Assembly (NCBI GenBank): GCA_016197365.1
Contig: JACPVS010000002.1
Span: 1 to 64,000 of the forward strand
DNA length: 64,000 nucleotides
Origin: Mycolicibacterium cosmeticum
GTDB taxonomy: Bacteria > Actinomycetota > Actinomycetes > Mycobacteriales > Mycobacteriaceae
Direction of reading: 5' to 3'
The notes under the pieces are model-generated. The model ran no database searches. It worked only from the letters and a program-made list of their open reading frames with translations, and had not been told where the DNA came from. A program made the position numbers and the translations under genes. How positions within the stretch are numbered: the first letter of the stretch is position 1; each line of letters starts with the position of its first letter. Below, piece after piece: positions 50,520 through 59,856 of this stretch.

Positions 50520-51716
50520 ATGCCCGAGCTCAATCGCCGCAAGTTCCTGATCGCCAGCGTCGGCGCCGCCGGCCTGGTCACCGGGACGGCCGTCACCCTG
50601 CCGCACCTGCTCGACCACGGGCAACAGCGCCCCCTCGCCAAGGACGGCGGCGTGCTGGTGATCGTCACGCTCTACGGCGGCAACGACGGGATCAACACCG
50701 TGATCCCGGTCAACGACAACGCCTATCACGACGCGCGCCGCGACCTTTCCTTCGCTCCGCACCAGACGCTCGACCTGGACGGGCACCTCAGCCTGAACCC
50801 TGCACTGTCCGGGCTCAAGGGCATCTGGGACAACAACGAGCTCGCCATCGTCCGCGGTGTCGGGTACCCGAAGCAGGATCGCAGCCACTTCCGCTCCATG
50901 GACATCTGGCAGACCGCGTCGCCCGACGAACCCCTCCCGACGGGCTGGATCGGGCGCTGGCTCGACGCGGGAGGCGACGACCCACTGCGGGCGGTCAACA
51001 TCGGATCGGTGTTGCCACCGCTGGCCATCGGCGAGAAGCACGTCGCCACAGGCCTTTCCGTGAAGATTCCGCAGATCCCCGACGACGTCGCCGCCACCCT
51101 GAGCGCCTTGAGCACCGCAGACTCCGGCGACACTCCCTCGATGGCAGCCGTGCGGGCGAACTACCGGGACTGCGCCACAACCGATTCGGCGTTCAGCAGC
51201 TTCACCAACAGCCCACTGCCGGATGCCTCGGACGATCCGGGCAAGCAGCTGGCCGAGGATCTCGACCTGGTGGCCACGTGTGTGCATGCCGGGGTGCCGA
51301 CCCAGGTGTACATGGTGACCCTGGGCGGGTTCGACACCCACGCCGACGAGCGCGATGCCCACCAACACCTGCTGGCGGCCCTCGACGCGGCGCTCGCCCC
51401 CTTCCTCATGCAGATGAGGCGCAGCGCACGCGGCCGCAATGTGGTCGTGATGGTGTACTCGGAGTTCGGCAGGCGCGTCGAGGCCAATGCCTCCCAGGGC
51501 ACCGACCACGGCACCTCAGGGCCGGTGTTCATCGCGGGCCCCCGGGTCAAAGGCGGCTTCTACGGCGACGAGCCGAGCTTGACCGACCTGGCCGACGGTG
51601 ACCTGAAGACCACGACCGATTTCCGTGACATCTATCACGAGCTGCTGAGCGGGACACTGGCTTCGGACCCGGAGCCCTCGGTCGGGCCGGGTCGCCGAAC
51701 CGTCGGCTTCCTCTGA
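50520..51716 (+). CDS. DUF1501 family protein with Tat-like signal
   Basis: A 398-residue DUF1501 protein of alkaline-phosphatase-like fold. The N terminus NRRKFLIASVGAAGLVTG is a twin-arginine signal, so the protein is probably exported folded. Seen: VLVIVTLYGGNDGINTVIPVND, YPKQDRSHFRSMDIWQT, TLGGFDTHADERDAHQHLL, MVYSEFGRRVEANASQGTDHGTSGPVFIAGPRV, with metal-type His and Asp residues. It begins 11 nt after the DUF1800 stop. The function is unknown. Confidence 0.88.
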   Translation: MPELNRRKFLIASVGAAGLVTGTAVTLPHLLDHGQQRPLAKDGGVLVIVTLYGGNDGINTVIPVNDNAYHDARRDLSFAPHQTLDLDGHLSLNPALSGLKGIWDNNELAIVRGVGYPKQDRSHFRSMDIWQTASPDEPLPTGWIGRWLDAGGDDPLRAVNIGSVLPPLAIGEKHVATGLSVKIPQIPDDVAATLSALSTADSGDTPSMAAVRANYRDCATTDSAFSSFTNSPLPDASDDPGKQLAEDLDLVATCVHAGVPTQVYMVTLGGFDTHADERDAHQHLLAALDAALAPFLMQMRRSARGRNVVVMVYSEFGRRVEANASQGTDHGTSGPVFIAGPRVKGGFYGDEPSLTDLADGDLKTTTDFRDIYHELLSGTLASDPEPSVGPGRRTVGFL

Positions 51717-51742
51717 ACGGCTGACTCGCCAGAAAGGAAAAA

Positions 51743-51772
51743 CGTCCCGGGACCGATGACGGTCCCGGGACG
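51743..51772. terminator. Hairpin between the DUF1501 gene and the tRNA genes
   Basis: Arms CGTCCCGGGACC (51743-51754) and GGTCCCGGGACG (51761-51772) form a perfect 12-bp stem with a 6-nt loop. On the minus strand it is followed by TTTTTCC, so it can end the tRNA transcript; on the plus strand the tail is weaker. Confidence 0.75.
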
Positions 51773-51780
51773 ATCTGTTG

Positions 51781-51853
51781 TACCCCCGATGGGATTCGAA
51801 CCCACGCTACCGCCGTGAGAGGGCGGCGTCCTAGGCCGCTAGACGACGGGGGC
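51781..51853 (-). tRNA. tRNA-Glu (CTC)
   Basis: Cloverleaf is complete on the minus strand: acceptor arm GCCCCCG with CGGGGGT (one G-U), anticodon loop CTCTCAC giving anticodon CTC, and T loop GTTCGAATC. Length 73 nt to the discriminator base; no CCA is encoded. It lies near gltX, which charges it. Confidence 0.95.
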
Positions 51854-51916
51854 TAGAACTTGATCCGGAGGGAAAGCATAGCCGACGAGCTTGTGCTGAC
51901 CTAATCTCCCGATTGG

Positions 51917-51988
51917 CTGGGGTACCAGGACTCGAACCTAGAATGAGGGAATCAGAATCCCTAGTGTTGCCAATTACACCATACCCCA
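51917..51988 (-). tRNA. tRNA-Gln (CTG)
   Basis: Minus-strand cloverleaf with acceptor TGGGGTA/TACCCCA, anticodon loop TTCTGAT giving CTG, and T loop GTTCGAGTC. The discriminator is G, and CCA follows in the DNA (51914-51916). Mycobacteria lack glutaminyl-tRNA synthetase, so gltX first charges it with Glu and GatCAB converts it. Confidence 0.95.
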
Positions 51989-52115
51989 AAACATGCCCAT
52001 CACCGCTGGTCACGGGCACTATCGGCCCCAATCACTCGGCGGGTTTCACCCCGCTGTCGTTTTCTGAGCCGACGAGCAGACTACCAAAGATTTCCGAGGC
52101 CTTTCACACGCCCCG

Positions 52116-53567
52116 TCAGACCCCACCCCGTACCGCGCGCAACCTGGCCAGACTGCGCTGCGCACCGAGCAGTTCCATCGATTCGAACAGCGGCGGGCTG
52201 ACCGTCGCACCGGTGATCGCCACCCGGATCGGACCGAAGGCCTTCCTGGGTTTGAGCTCCAGACCCTCCAGAAGCGCCGTTTTGAGGGCTTCTTCGATGT
52301 GGGGGGTCGTCCACTCGCTGACGGCCTCCAGGGCCGCCAGCGCGGCGTCCAGCACCGGCGCCGAATCCGGCCCGAGTTCCTTGGCCGCGGCCTTCTCATC
52401 CATGACGTAGGCGGCGTCGTTGAAGAACTTCACCAGATCCCAGGCGTCGCCGAGCACGACGATGCGGGTCTGCACCAGGGCGGCCGCTTCGGCGAACGCC
52501 GCGTCGTCGAGCGTGGTGTCGTGACCGTGCGCCGCCAGATATGCCGCCAACCGGGCGGTGAAGTCCTGCGGCGTCAGCAGACGGATGTGCTCGGCGTTGA
52601 TCGCGTCGGCCTTCTTCTGGTCGAACCGCGCGGGGTTCGAGTTCACGTCGGCGACGTCGAACGCGGCCACCATCTCGTCGAGGCTGAACACGTCGTGATC
52701 GTCGGCGATACCCCAGCCCAGCAGCGCCAGGTAGTTGAGCAGCCCCTCCGGGAGGAAGCCGCGGTCCCGGTGCAGAAACAGGTTGGACTGCGGATCGCGC
52801 TTGGACAGCTTCTTGTTGCCGTCGCCGAGAACGCTTGGCAGATGCGCGAATTCGGGCACCCGCTCGGCGACACCGATGCGGATCAGGGCGAGGTACAGCG
52901 CGATCTGGCGTGGCGTCGAGGGCATGATGTCCTCGCCGCGCAACACGTGGGTGATCTTCATCAGCGCGTCGTCGACCGGGTTGACCAAGGTGTACAGCGG
53001 ATCCCCACTGGCCCGGGTGATCGCGAAGTCCGGCACCGAACCGGCGGGAAAGCTCACCGGCCCGCGCACCAGGTCATTCCACGACAGGTCCTCGTCGGGC
53101 ATCCGCAACCGCAGCACGGGCTTGCGGCCCTCCGCCGCGTACCCGGCCCGCTGCTCGGCGGTCAGGTCGCGGTCGTAGTTGTCGTATCCCAGTTTGGGAT
53201 TGCGGCCCGCCGCGAGATGGCGGGCCTCCACCTCCTCCGGCGTGGAGTACGCCTCGTACACCTCGCCGGCCGCAACCAGTTTGGCGATCACGTCGCGGTA
53301 GAGGTCGGCGCGCTGCGACTGCCGGTAGGGCTCGTGCGGGCCGCCCACCTCGGGACCCTCGTCCCAGTCCAGCCCGAGCCAGCGCAACGCATCCAGGATC
53401 GCGTCGTAACTCTCCTGGCTGTCGCGGGCCGCGTCGGTGTCCTCGATGCGGAACACGAACGCGCCGCCGGTGTGCCGGGCGTAGGCCCAGTTGAACAGCG
53501 CGGTGCGCACCAGCCCGACGTGCGGGGTACCGGTCGGTGAGGGGCAGAAACGTACCCGAACGGTCAT
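52116..53567 (-). CDS. gltX: Glutamyl-tRNA synthetase, class I
   Basis: Charges tRNA-Glu, and in mycobacteria also tRNA-Gln, with glutamate. The 483-residue product has the HIGH-type motif [20 protein letters not shown] (8-27), [11 protein letters not shown], the KMSKS-type motif [11 protein letters not shown] (about 240-250) and the anticodon-binding C-terminal domain. It corresponds to gltS (Rv2992c). Start ATG 53567 lies 2 nt after the FAH-gene stop. The two tRNA genes are 130-300 nt downstream on the same strand. Confidence 0.96.
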   Translation of the reverse strand: MTVRVRFCPSPTGTPHVGLVRTALFNWAYARHTGGAFVFRIEDTDAARDSQESYDAILDALRWLGLDWDEGPEVGGPHEPYRQSQRADLYRDVIAKLVAAGEVYEAYSTPEEVEARHLAAGRNPKLGYDNYDRDLTAEQRAGYAAEGRKPVLRLRMPDEDLSWNDLVRGPVSFPAGSVPDFAITRASGDPLYTLVNPVDDALMKITHVLRGEDIMPSTPRQIALYLALIRIGVAERVPEFAHLPSVLGDGNKKLSKRDPQSNLFLHRDRGFLPEGLLNYLALLGWGIADDHDVFSLDEMVAAFDVADVNSNPARFDQKKADAINAEHIRLLTPQDFTARLAAYLAAHGHDTTLDDAAFAEAAALVQTRIVVLGDAWDLVKFFNDAAYVMDEKAAAKELGPDSAPVLDAALAALEAVSEWTTPHIEEALKTALLEGLELKPRKAFGPIRVAITGATVSPPLFESMELLGAQRSLARLRAVRGGV

Positions 53568-53569
53568 GA

Positions 53570-54352
53570 CTACTTTCCTTTACGCACAACGGGATTGGTG
53601 AGGGTACCGATGCCCTCGACGGTGATGCTGACGGTATCGCCGTCCTCGATGGGACCGACCCCTTCGGGTGTACCGGTCAGGATCAGGTCGCCCGGCAGCA
53701 GGGTCATCACCGCCGAGACCCACTCGATGATCGCCCCGACGTCGTGCAGCAGCAGCGCAGTGTTGCTGTCCTGGCGCACCTTTCCGTTGACGTCGGTGCG
53801 AAGGTCCAGCCCCGAGGGGTCGACGGCCGTCTCGATCCACGGCCCCACCGGGCAGAAGGTGTCATGGCCCTTGGCCCGCATCCACTGGCCGTCCTGCTTC
53901 TGCTGATCGCGTGCCGAGACGTCGTTGGCGATGGTGTAGCCGAGGATGTAGTCGGCGGCCTTGGCGGCTGGCACGTCCTTGCACGGCCGTTCGATGACGG
54001 CGACCAGTTCGCCCTCGTGATGCACCGGGTTGGCATCGGCGGGAAGCTGAATCGCCACGTTGGGCCCGATGATGGCGGTGTTCGGTTTGAGGAAGATCAC
54101 CGGCGATTCGGGCGCTTCGCCGCCCATCTCGCGGGCGTGGGCCGCGTAGTTCTTGCCCATGCACACCACCTTGCTGGCCAGGATGGGTGCGAGCAGCCGC
54201 ACATCGGCCAGCGGCCAGCTGCGGCCGGTGAAAGTGGGGTTGCGCGAGAGATACTGCTCGGCGATCTCGCGGCACACCGCATCGGAGTTCGGGTCGCCTT
54301 CGATGACTACGAAGGCGACGCCGTCGGGACTGGCGATTCGACCAAGACGCAT
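53570..54352 (-). CDS. Fumarylacetoacetate hydrolase (FAH) family protein
   Basis: A 260-residue FAH-fold enzyme with metal-binding Glu/Asp residues: [38 protein letters not shown] and [14 protein letters not shown], then [14 protein letters not shown] at the end. Family members are C-C hydrolases, isomerases or acylpyruvases of aromatic catabolism; no aromatic pathway genes are near, so the substrate is open. It corresponds to Rv2993c and is tightly linked to gltX. Confidence 0.9.
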   Translation of the reverse strand: MRLGRIASPDGVAFVVIEGDPNSDAVCREIAEQYLSRNPTFTGRSWPLADVRLLAPILASKVVCMGKNYAAHAREMGGEAPESPVIFLKPNTAIIGPNVAIQLPADANPVHHEGELVAVIERPCKDVPAAKAADYILGYTIANDVSARDQQKQDGQWMRAKGHDTFCPVGPWIETAVDPSGLDLRTDVNGKVRQDSNTALLLHDVGAIIEWVSAVMTLLPGDLILTGTPEGVGPIEDGDTVSITVEGIGTLTNPVVRKGK

Positions 54353-54378
54353 CAGTCCAGCCTAGTGAGGGTGTGTGC

Positions 54379-55563
54379 TCACCCTTCGAACTGGGCACGC
54401 AGGAACGGCGTGGAGTCCGGGATGGAGGCCAGCACGGTGCCGGAATGGTCCTCGTCCGGATAGATCTTCAGCGTCACGTCCTGCCCGTTGGCCCGCAGCT
54501 GGTCGTTGAGCGCAATCGACATGCTGGGCGGCACATCACGGTCCTGCAGCCCGACACCGAGGAAGATCGGCCGGTCGTACCCGCTGGTCGGGGTGCCCAT
54601 GTAGGCGGCGAGAGCGTCGGTGATCCCGGGTAGGGAGGCCAACGGGGCGCGGAAGAACCCCGGCGGCGTCAGCCCGTCCAGTGCTTGGCCCAGCGCCGCG
54701 GTGCAGAGCGTCTCGGCCTTGTCCGCGCCGGCGCGTCCCGCCGGAGTGAGCACGCTGTCGATACCCAGATCGGGCCGGGCCTCGCGCACGCCGGCCAGGA
54801 TGTAGGCCGTGTAACTGGCCGCGACGGGCCCGAGGCCGGGCGGCAGCGGCATGTCCGGGCCACCCTGCCCGACGATGCCCTCGACGTTGAACGGCGTACC
54901 GGTGGCGACCACGCCGCGGTAGTCCAGCTCGGTGCCCCGAGTGAACTCGGTGGCCCAGCGGGCACTGTTGACCGCGGCACCCCCACCTTGCGACTGACCG
55001 ACGATGGCCCACTTCGGCGACAACGGCAGGTCCAGATCGTGCGCGGCGATCACCGAGTCGACGACGCTGTGCGCGGTCGAGACGCTGTTGAGGTAGCTCA
55101 TCAGCCCCGGGGTGCCCAGGCCCGCGTAATCCGAGCCGACCACCACGTAGCCCTCGTCGAGCCAGTGCGACAGGTATTCGTCGTCACGCTCGCTGCGCGG
55201 TAATGCCGACGGGGTGCAGTCATCGCCCAGGCCGACAGTGCCGTGCGCCCAGGCGATCACGGGCCAGCCGCCGGCGGGTGCGGCGCCGCGCGGGACGAAG
55301 ACCGCGGCCGTGCTCACCGCCGGTGAGTCGTGCTGGTCGATGGTCGAATACAGGAACCGGTAGGCCGCCGCGGCACCCGGGACCCACAGCGAGTGGTCCA
55401 GCGGGACCGACGAGATGAGGTGACCCGGCGCGGGCACCGGGGCGCTGTGATGGCGGGCATCCAGGCCGGACCAGTCCAACGCGGCCGCCGAAGCAACCGG
55501 GACAGGTGACGCGACCGCGATCGATCCGGCGACCAGCAGGGCAGCGACTTTGCGCAGATTCAC
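54379..55563 (-). CDS. Secreted lipase (alpha/beta hydrolase, LIP family)
   Basis: A 394-residue protein with a Sec signal peptide (LRKVAALLVAGSIAVASPVPVASAAA). The nucleophile elbow is GQSQGGG, the oxyanion region is WAHGTVGLGDDC, and the C-terminal catalytic His is in YPDEDHSGTV. The two Cys (DDCTPS, TLCTAALG) suggest a disulfide. It resembles secretory triacylglycerol lipases of the LIP family. It is not an obvious part of the M. tuberculosis order at this locus. Its 5' neighbour is a divergent MFS gene. Confidence 0.85.
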   Translation of the reverse strand: MNLRKVAALLVAGSIAVASPVPVASAAALDWSGLDARHHSAPVPAPGHLISSVPLDHSLWVPGAAAAYRFLYSTIDQHDSPAVSTAAVFVPRGAAPAGGWPVIAWAHGTVGLGDDCTPSALPRSERDDEYLSHWLDEGYVVVGSDYAGLGTPGLMSYLNSVSTAHSVVDSVIAAHDLDLPLSPKWAIVGQSQGGGAAVNSARWATEFTRGTELDYRGVVATGTPFNVEGIVGQGGPDMPLPPGLGPVAASYTAYILAGVREARPDLGIDSVLTPAGRAGADKAETLCTAALGQALDGLTPPGFFRAPLASLPGITDALAAYMGTPTSGYDRPIFLGVGLQDRDVPPSMSIALNDQLRANGQDVTLKIYPDEDHSGTVLASIPDSTPFLRAQFEG

Positions 55564-55648
55564 CGCCCCAGGCTATGGCAGTCTCCAGCCGTCCCATATT
55601 TTAGGATTCTTGTTCAACATTTTGGGAAGCCCGTGGCAACATGGCTGC

Positions 55649-56830
55649 ATGCCCACCACGACGATCGGTACCGCCCGTCGCTGGTCCATGCTGGTGATCG
55701 CGCTCACCGCGACAACATGCGCCAACGTCTTCATCAACGGGGCGGCGTTCCTTATCCCGACCCTGCACACCGAGCGCGGACTCGACCTCGCACAAGCCGG
55801 CACGCTGTCGGCGATGCCCAGCCTCGGCATGGTGACGACGCTGATCCTCTGGGGGTACGTCGTCGACCGGTTCGGCGAAAGGCTGGTGCTGAGCCTGGGT
55901 TCCGCCCTGACCGCCGCGGCCGCCTTCGCCGCCGCGTCGGTGGACTCACTCGTCGCGGTCGGCGCGTTTCTGCTGATCGGCGGAATGGCCGCGGCCAGCA
56001 GCAATTCGGCCAGCGGCCGATTGGTGGTCGGCTGGTTCCCACCCGAACAGCGCGGCCTGGTGATGGGTATCCGGCAGACCGCCACCCCGCTGGGTGTCGG
56101 ACTGGGCGCGCTGGTGATCCCGCGTCTGGCCGAATCACATGGTGTGGCAACGGCATTGCTGTTCCCCGCCGTCGTCTGCGCGCTGGCGTCGGTCATGTGC
56201 CTGATCGGTGTCATCGACCCACCGCGGCCGCCGCGCGCCGAGGCGCCTGACGAGCATCTGGCCAACCCCTACCGCGGATCGTCGATGTTGTGGCGCATCC
56301 ATGCCGTATCGGTCTTGCTGGTGGTGCCGCAGTCGGTGGTCTGGACGTTCACGCTGGTGTGGCTGATGACCACGCGTGACTGGTCGGCCGCGTCGGCCGG
56401 ACTGTTGGTGACGGCGGCGCAGATACTGGGCGCCGCCGGACGCATCGCCGCTGGGCGGTGGTCCGATGTGACCGGATCGCGACTGAAACCGATCCGCACC
56501 ATCGCCGCGGGTGCCGCGGCCTCGATGGCCCTGCTGGCGTTCACCGACTGGCTGCACTCCCCCATCAGCATCGCGCTGGTGGTGATCGCGTCGGTGATCA
56601 CCGTGTCCGACAACGGATTGGCGTTCACCGCGATCGCCGAGATCGCGGGGCCGTTCTGGAGCGGACGCGCGCTGGGCACCCAGAACACCAGTCAGCACCT
56701 GGCCTCCGCGGCGGCTTCACCACTGTTCGGCGCACTCATCGGCGTGTTCGGATTTCCGGCGGCATTCGCGGTGTGCGCACTGTTTCCCGTCGTGGCGATT
56801 CCGCTGGTGCCCACCGACCCGCAGCCGTGA
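55649..56830 (+). CDS. MFS transporter
   Basis: A 393-residue permease with 12 predicted membrane helices, belonging to the major facilitator superfamily. The loop 2-3 motif is GYVVDRFGERLVLSLG, and ARG-rich loop signatures such as VVGWFPPEQRGLVMGIRQTATPLGVGLG mark the first half. It corresponds to Rv2994. ATG at 55649 gives MPTTTIGTARRWSML; the in-frame open region upstream has no family match. Its stop lies 2 nt from the convergent DHFR-like gene's stop. Substrate unknown. Confidence 0.88.
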   Translation: MPTTTIGTARRWSMLVIALTATTCANVFINGAAFLIPTLHTERGLDLAQAGTLSAMPSLGMVTTLILWGYVVDRFGERLVLSLGSALTAAAAFAAASVDSLVAVGAFLLIGGMAAASSNSASGRLVVGWFPPEQRGLVMGIRQTATPLGVGLGALVIPRLAESHGVATALLFPAVVCALASVMCLIGVIDPPRPPRAEAPDEHLANPYRGSSMLWRIHAVSVLLVVPQSVVWTFTLVWLMTTRDWSAASAGLLVTAAQILGAAGRIAAGRWSDVTGSRLKPIRTIAAGAAASMALLAFTDWLHSPISIALVVIASVITVSDNGLAFTAIAEIAGPFWSGRALGTQNTSQHLASAAASPLFGALIGVFGFPAAFAVCALFPVVAIPLVPTDPQP

Positions 56831-56831
56831 A

Positions 56832-57437
56832 TCAGGCGCTCATATCCCCTGTTTCGGGAATCCCGTCGGCCAGTCCGTAGCGCAGGTGCACGGTGCCCTT
56901 CGGGCTGGCCGCCGGCGGTTCCAGGAGCGTCAGATTCGAGGGCACCGCACCGCCGTCGAAGATCCGCTTTCCGGTTCCGAGCACGATCGGGTGCACCCAC
57001 AGGTCCAGTCGGTCGAAGAGCTTCTCTCGCAACAGCGTCTGCACCAGGTTCAGGCTGCCGACGACGCGCACCTGTTCATGCCGGTCCCGAATGTCGCGCA
57101 CCTCGCCGGCCAGGTCGGAACCGATCTGGGTCGATCCGGCCCAGGCCAGATCGGGCGTGCCGCGAGACGCGACGTATTTCGGGATGCTGTTGAACAGGGT
57201 GCCGAACTCGTCGTCCTGGTGTGGCCAGTACGCGGCGAAGATGTCGTAGGTCCGCCTGCCGAGCAGCAGGGCGTCGGTGCCCTCGTACGCGGCGGCGACC
57301 TGTTCGCCGGCGATCTCGTCGATCAGCGGCGCCTGCCAGCCGCCGAAGGAGAAGTCCTCCGGGTCCTCGTCGGGACCGCCCGGGGCCTGCCCGACGAGGT
57401 CGAGCGTGGCGAAGAGTTCGATCTGAATGTTTCCCAT
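56832..57437 (-). CDS. RibD/dihydrofolate reductase-fold protein
   Basis: A 201-residue protein of the RibD C-terminal (DHFR-like) type, often annotated as dihydrofolate reductase family. Seen: IQIELFATLDLVGQAPGGPDEDP, ALLLGRRTYDIFAAYWP, VRVVGSLNLVQTLLREKLFDRLDLWVHPIVLGTGKRIFDGG. It is not the housekeeping DHFR. ATG 57437 lies 1 nt after the stop of the upstream membrane protein, so it is the third gene of the MarR operon. Confidence 0.82.
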   Translation of the reverse strand: MGNIQIELFATLDLVGQAPGGPDEDPEDFSFGGWQAPLIDEIAGEQVAAAYEGTDALLLGRRTYDIFAAYWPHQDDEFGTLFNSIPKYVASRGTPDLAWAGSTQIGSDLAGEVRDIRDRHEQVRVVGSLNLVQTLLREKLFDRLDLWVHPIVLGTGKRIFDGGAVPSNLTLLEPPAASPKGTVHLRYGLADGIPETGDMSA

Positions 57438-57438
57438 A

Positions 57439-58029
57439 TCAGGTAGACCGGCGGACGCCGCCAGATTCATCGCGCGGCAGTATCCGCAACGCCGCGACCA
57501 GAAAGCACAACGCGCCGACGAACGTGCCGAGATTGGCCAGCCGCTCGTCCACGGTCACCCCGGTCTTGGTGACGAATGCCGCCAGCGCGGACACCCCGAA
57601 TGCGACGCAGCCCAGCAGGTTGATCCATTCCGCTTGCCAGTCAACCGATTTGGGCTCCCACCACCCGACCACCAGCACGCCGAGCACGCCCGAGATGAGA
57701 AAGGCCGTGGAGCCGGCGGCATCCGGGGCCCACACGAAGCGCCGCTCACCGTGAATGGTGTGCGCCCACACCGACGCCCCGGTGCTGATGTTGAACAGGA
57801 TGGTGCCGGCGGACTGCGCGGCCGAGGACCACCATGAGATCCCGCGCTCGGAGAGCCGCAGCTGCATCCACGCGGCGGCGGTGAAGAACCACGATCCGAT
57901 GAAGCACAACGCATTCGCCGCGCCCGATCCGGCGGCGGCCGGGAATCCGGGTACCGTCGCCGCCGCGAAGAAGGCCGAACCGACGGCGAACAGGTAGCAC
58001 TGCCGGCGCAGAGTGGCGAATCCGGCCAT
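57439..58029 (-). CDS. Integral membrane protein (YrhK-like)
   Basis: A 196-residue protein with about five hydrophobic segments (YLFAVGSAFFAAATVPGF, ANALCFIGSWFFTAAAWMQL, STAFLISGVLGVLVVGWW, LLGCVAFGVSALAAFV, GTFVGALCFLVAALRIL). It resembles proteins carrying YrhK domains, of unknown function. ATG 58029 overlaps the MarR stop as TGATG, and the next gene starts 1 nt after its stop. It is the middle gene of a MarR-controlled set of three. Confidence 0.72.
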   Translation of the reverse strand: MAGFATLRRQCYLFAVGSAFFAAATVPGFPAAAGSGAANALCFIGSWFFTAAAWMQLRLSERGISWWSSAAQSAGTILFNISTGASVWAHTIHGERRFVWAPDAAGSTAFLISGVLGVLVVGWWEPKSVDWQAEWINLLGCVAFGVSALAAFVTKTGVTVDERLANLGTFVGALCFLVAALRILPRDESGGVRRST

Positions 58030-58460
58030 CACCCCGCCTCGAGGTTTTCCGCGCACCGGGTCAGCAGTTCGGCCAGCTGGCCGCGGCTACGGTCGGCCAA
58101 CCCGTCGAGCATCACCTCTTCGACCCCGAAAACGGCGTTGTCGGCGTCGTGCAGGCGATCCCGGCCGTCGTCGGTCAGGCGCAGCGCCTGGCTGCGACCG
58201 CGGGGCGGGCCGGAGGACTCCACCAACCCCGCGGCACGCAGACCAGCCAGCAGATCCTGCAAGGTCTGGCGTGTCACGAAGCATCGCCGGGACAATTCGG
58301 CGGCCGACGCCTCGGGCTGATCGGCCAGGGCGCGCATCACGACGTACTGCGCCATCGACACCCCGAGACCGCGCAGCGCCGCATCCGAGCGTCGCCGCAG
58401 CGACTGCTGAACACGTTTCACGAGATACCCCGGGGAGGCGTCCGGATCGAACCGTTCCAT
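58029..58460 (-). CDS. MarR-family transcriptional regulator
   Basis: A 143-residue winged-helix regulator. Helices and wing: YLVKRVQQSLRRRSDAALRGLGVSMAQYVVMRALADQPEASAAELSRRCFVTRQTLQDLLAGLRAAGLV, then GPPRGRSQALRLTDDG. A single Cys in the recognition helix (RRCFVT) could be redox-sensitive. ATG 58460 is supported by the family start pattern. It is divergent from an ABM-type monooxygenase, with a strong palindrome between them, and leads an operon with a membrane protein and a RibD-like gene. Confidence 0.88.
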   Translation of the reverse strand: MERFDPDASPGYLVKRVQQSLRRRSDAALRGLGVSMAQYVVMRALADQPEASAAELSRRCFVTRQTLQDLLAGLRAAGLVESSGPPRGRSQALRLTDDGRDRLHDADNAVFGVEEVMLDGLADRSRGQLAELLTRCAENLEAG

Positions 58461-58462
58461 GA

Positions 58463-58504
58463 CAGGAACCTTACATTGGGCTAGGCTCATATGTAAGGAA
58501 CCTG
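58463..58504. promoter_or_regulatory. MarR operator between the regulator and the ABM gene
   Basis: Half-sites CAGGAACCTTACAT (58463-58476) and ATGTAAGGAACCTG (58491-58504) form an inverted repeat with 12 of 14 matches and a 14-nt spacer. The plus-strand -10 TAGGCT (58482-58487) lies in the spacer, so a MarR dimer pair would block both divergent promoters. Confidence 0.75.
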
Positions 58505-58519
58505 ACACAAGGAGGATTG

Positions 58520-58849
58520 ATGACAACCATCAGCACCGAAGGCGACTGCGCCACGCTGATCAACGTGTTCACCGTCGAACCCGACCGCGCAGCAGAACTC
58601 GCTGACCTGCTGACCGACGCCACCGAACGGGTCATGCGGTTCCTGCCGGGTTTTCGCAGCGCCAACATCCACGTCAGCACCGACGGCACGCGCGTCACCA
58701 ACTACGCCCAATGGGCGGACGAGCACGCCTTTCGGGCGATGCTCGACGATCCGGCCGCCCGTGACCACATGGGCAAGGCCGCCGCGCTCGCGGTGAGCTT
58801 CGACCCACACTTCTACACCGTGCACTCGGTGCACGAGCGGACCACCTAG
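58520..58849 (+). CDS. Antibiotic biosynthesis monooxygenase (ABM) domain protein
   Basis: A 109-residue ferredoxin-like ABM protein: [62 protein letters not shown] and [11 protein letters not shown]. Such proteins are heme- or flavin-independent oxygenases, or act in quinone/heme metabolism. ATG 58520 follows AGGAGG. It is divergent from the MarR operon and presumably its target. Its stop overlaps that of leuB by 4 nt. Confidence 0.88.
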   Translation: MTTISTEGDCATLINVFTVEPDRAAELADLLTDATERVMRFLPGFRSANIHVSTDGTRVTNYAQWADEHAFRAMLDDPAARDHMGKAAALAVSFDPHFYTVHSVHERTT

Positions 58850-59856
58850 AGCAGCGAGAGGATCCGCTCGCCCACCTCGGCGGTGGACTGCTTGTCGTCC
58901 CCGCGGGTGGCCAGATGCTCGGTCACGGCCTTGTCGACGCGGGCCGCCGCCTCGGTTTCGCCGAGGTGGGCCAGCAGCAGCGCCACGCTCATCACGGCGG
59001 CCGTCGGATCGGCGATGCCCTGCCCCGCGATATCGGGCGCACTGCCGTGCACCGGCTCGAACATCGACGGATTGGTGCGCGTCGCATCGATGTTGCCGCT
59101 GGCAGCCAGCCCGATACCACCGCACACCGCCGCCGACAGGTCGGTGATGATGTCGCCGAAGAGGTTGTCGGTGACGATCACGTCGAACCGGCCCGGATCG
59201 GTGACCATGTGGATGGTGGCCGCGTCGATGTGCTGGTAGGCGACCTCGACGTCCGGGAACTCCGCGCCCACCTCGGCGACGACCCGGGACCACAGGCTGC
59301 CCGCGAAGGTCAGCACGTTCGTCTTGTGCACCAGCGTCAGGTGCTTACGCCGGGACTGGGCGCGCGCGAACGCATCCCGCACCACCCGCTCGACACCGAA
59401 CGCGGTGTTCACGCTGACCTCGGTGGCGACCTCCTGCGGAGTGCCGACGCGCAGGGCGCCGCCGTTGCCGGTATAGGGACCTTCGGTGCCCTCGCGCACG
59501 ACGACGAAGTCGATCCCGGTCACGCCGGCCAGCGGGCTGGTGACACCCGGGTACAGCCGGCCCGGACGCAGGTTCACGTGATGATCAAGGGCGAACCGCA
59601 GTTTGAGGAGCAGGCCGCGCTCGAGCACGCCGCTGGGCACCGACGGGTCGCCGATCGCGCCGAGCAGGATCGCGTCGTAGCCCTTGAGCTCTTCGATCGT
59701 CTCCGTGGTGAGCAGTTCACCGGACGCGTGGTAACGCCGAGCGCCCAGGTCGTACTCGGTGCGGTCCACTCCCGGTAGCACGGCGTCGAGCACCTTGAGC
59801 GCCTCGGCGATGACCTCGGGACCGATACCGTCGCCGGCGATGACAGCTAGTTTCAC
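58846..59856 (-). CDS. leuB: 3-isopropylmalate dehydrogenase
   Basis: NAD-dependent oxidative decarboxylase of leucine synthesis. The 336-residue product has [32 protein letters not shown], the Mg/substrate Asp residues in [26 protein letters not shown], and [22 protein letters not shown] at 59856 overlaps the serA stop as GTGA, so leuB is translated with serA, as in M. tuberculosis (Rv2995c/Rv2996c). Confidence 0.96.
   Translation of the reverse strand: MKLAVIAGDGIGPEVIAEALKVLDAVLPGVDRTEYDLGARRYHASGELLTTETIEELKGYDAILLGAIGDPSVPSGVLERGLLLKLRFALDHHVNLRPGRLYPGVTSPLAGVTGIDFVVVREGTEGPYTGNGGALRVGTPQEVATEVSVNTAFGVERVVRDAFARAQSRRKHLTLVHKTNVLTFAGSLWSRVVAEVGAEFPDVEVAYQHIDAATIHMVTDPGRFDVIVTDNLFGDIITDLSAAVCGGIGLAASGNIDATRTNPSMFEPVHGSAPDIAGQGIADPTAAVMSVALLLAHLGETEAAARVDKAVTEHLATRGDDKQSTAEVGERILSLL

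Noticed and set aside
51914..51916. Encoded CCA after tRNA-Gln as evidence of a foreign tRNA
   Set aside because: Three matching bases can occur by chance and some actinobacterial tRNA genes encode CCA.
52039..52054. GCGGG/CCCGC hairpin downstream of gltX as a terminator
   Set aside because: Only 5 bp of stem and no U tract; the tRNA genes on the same strand may be co-transcribed.
55597..55632. TCCCA...TGGGA pair before the MFS gene as an operator
   Set aside because: Five-base arms with a 26-nt gap are too weak to support.
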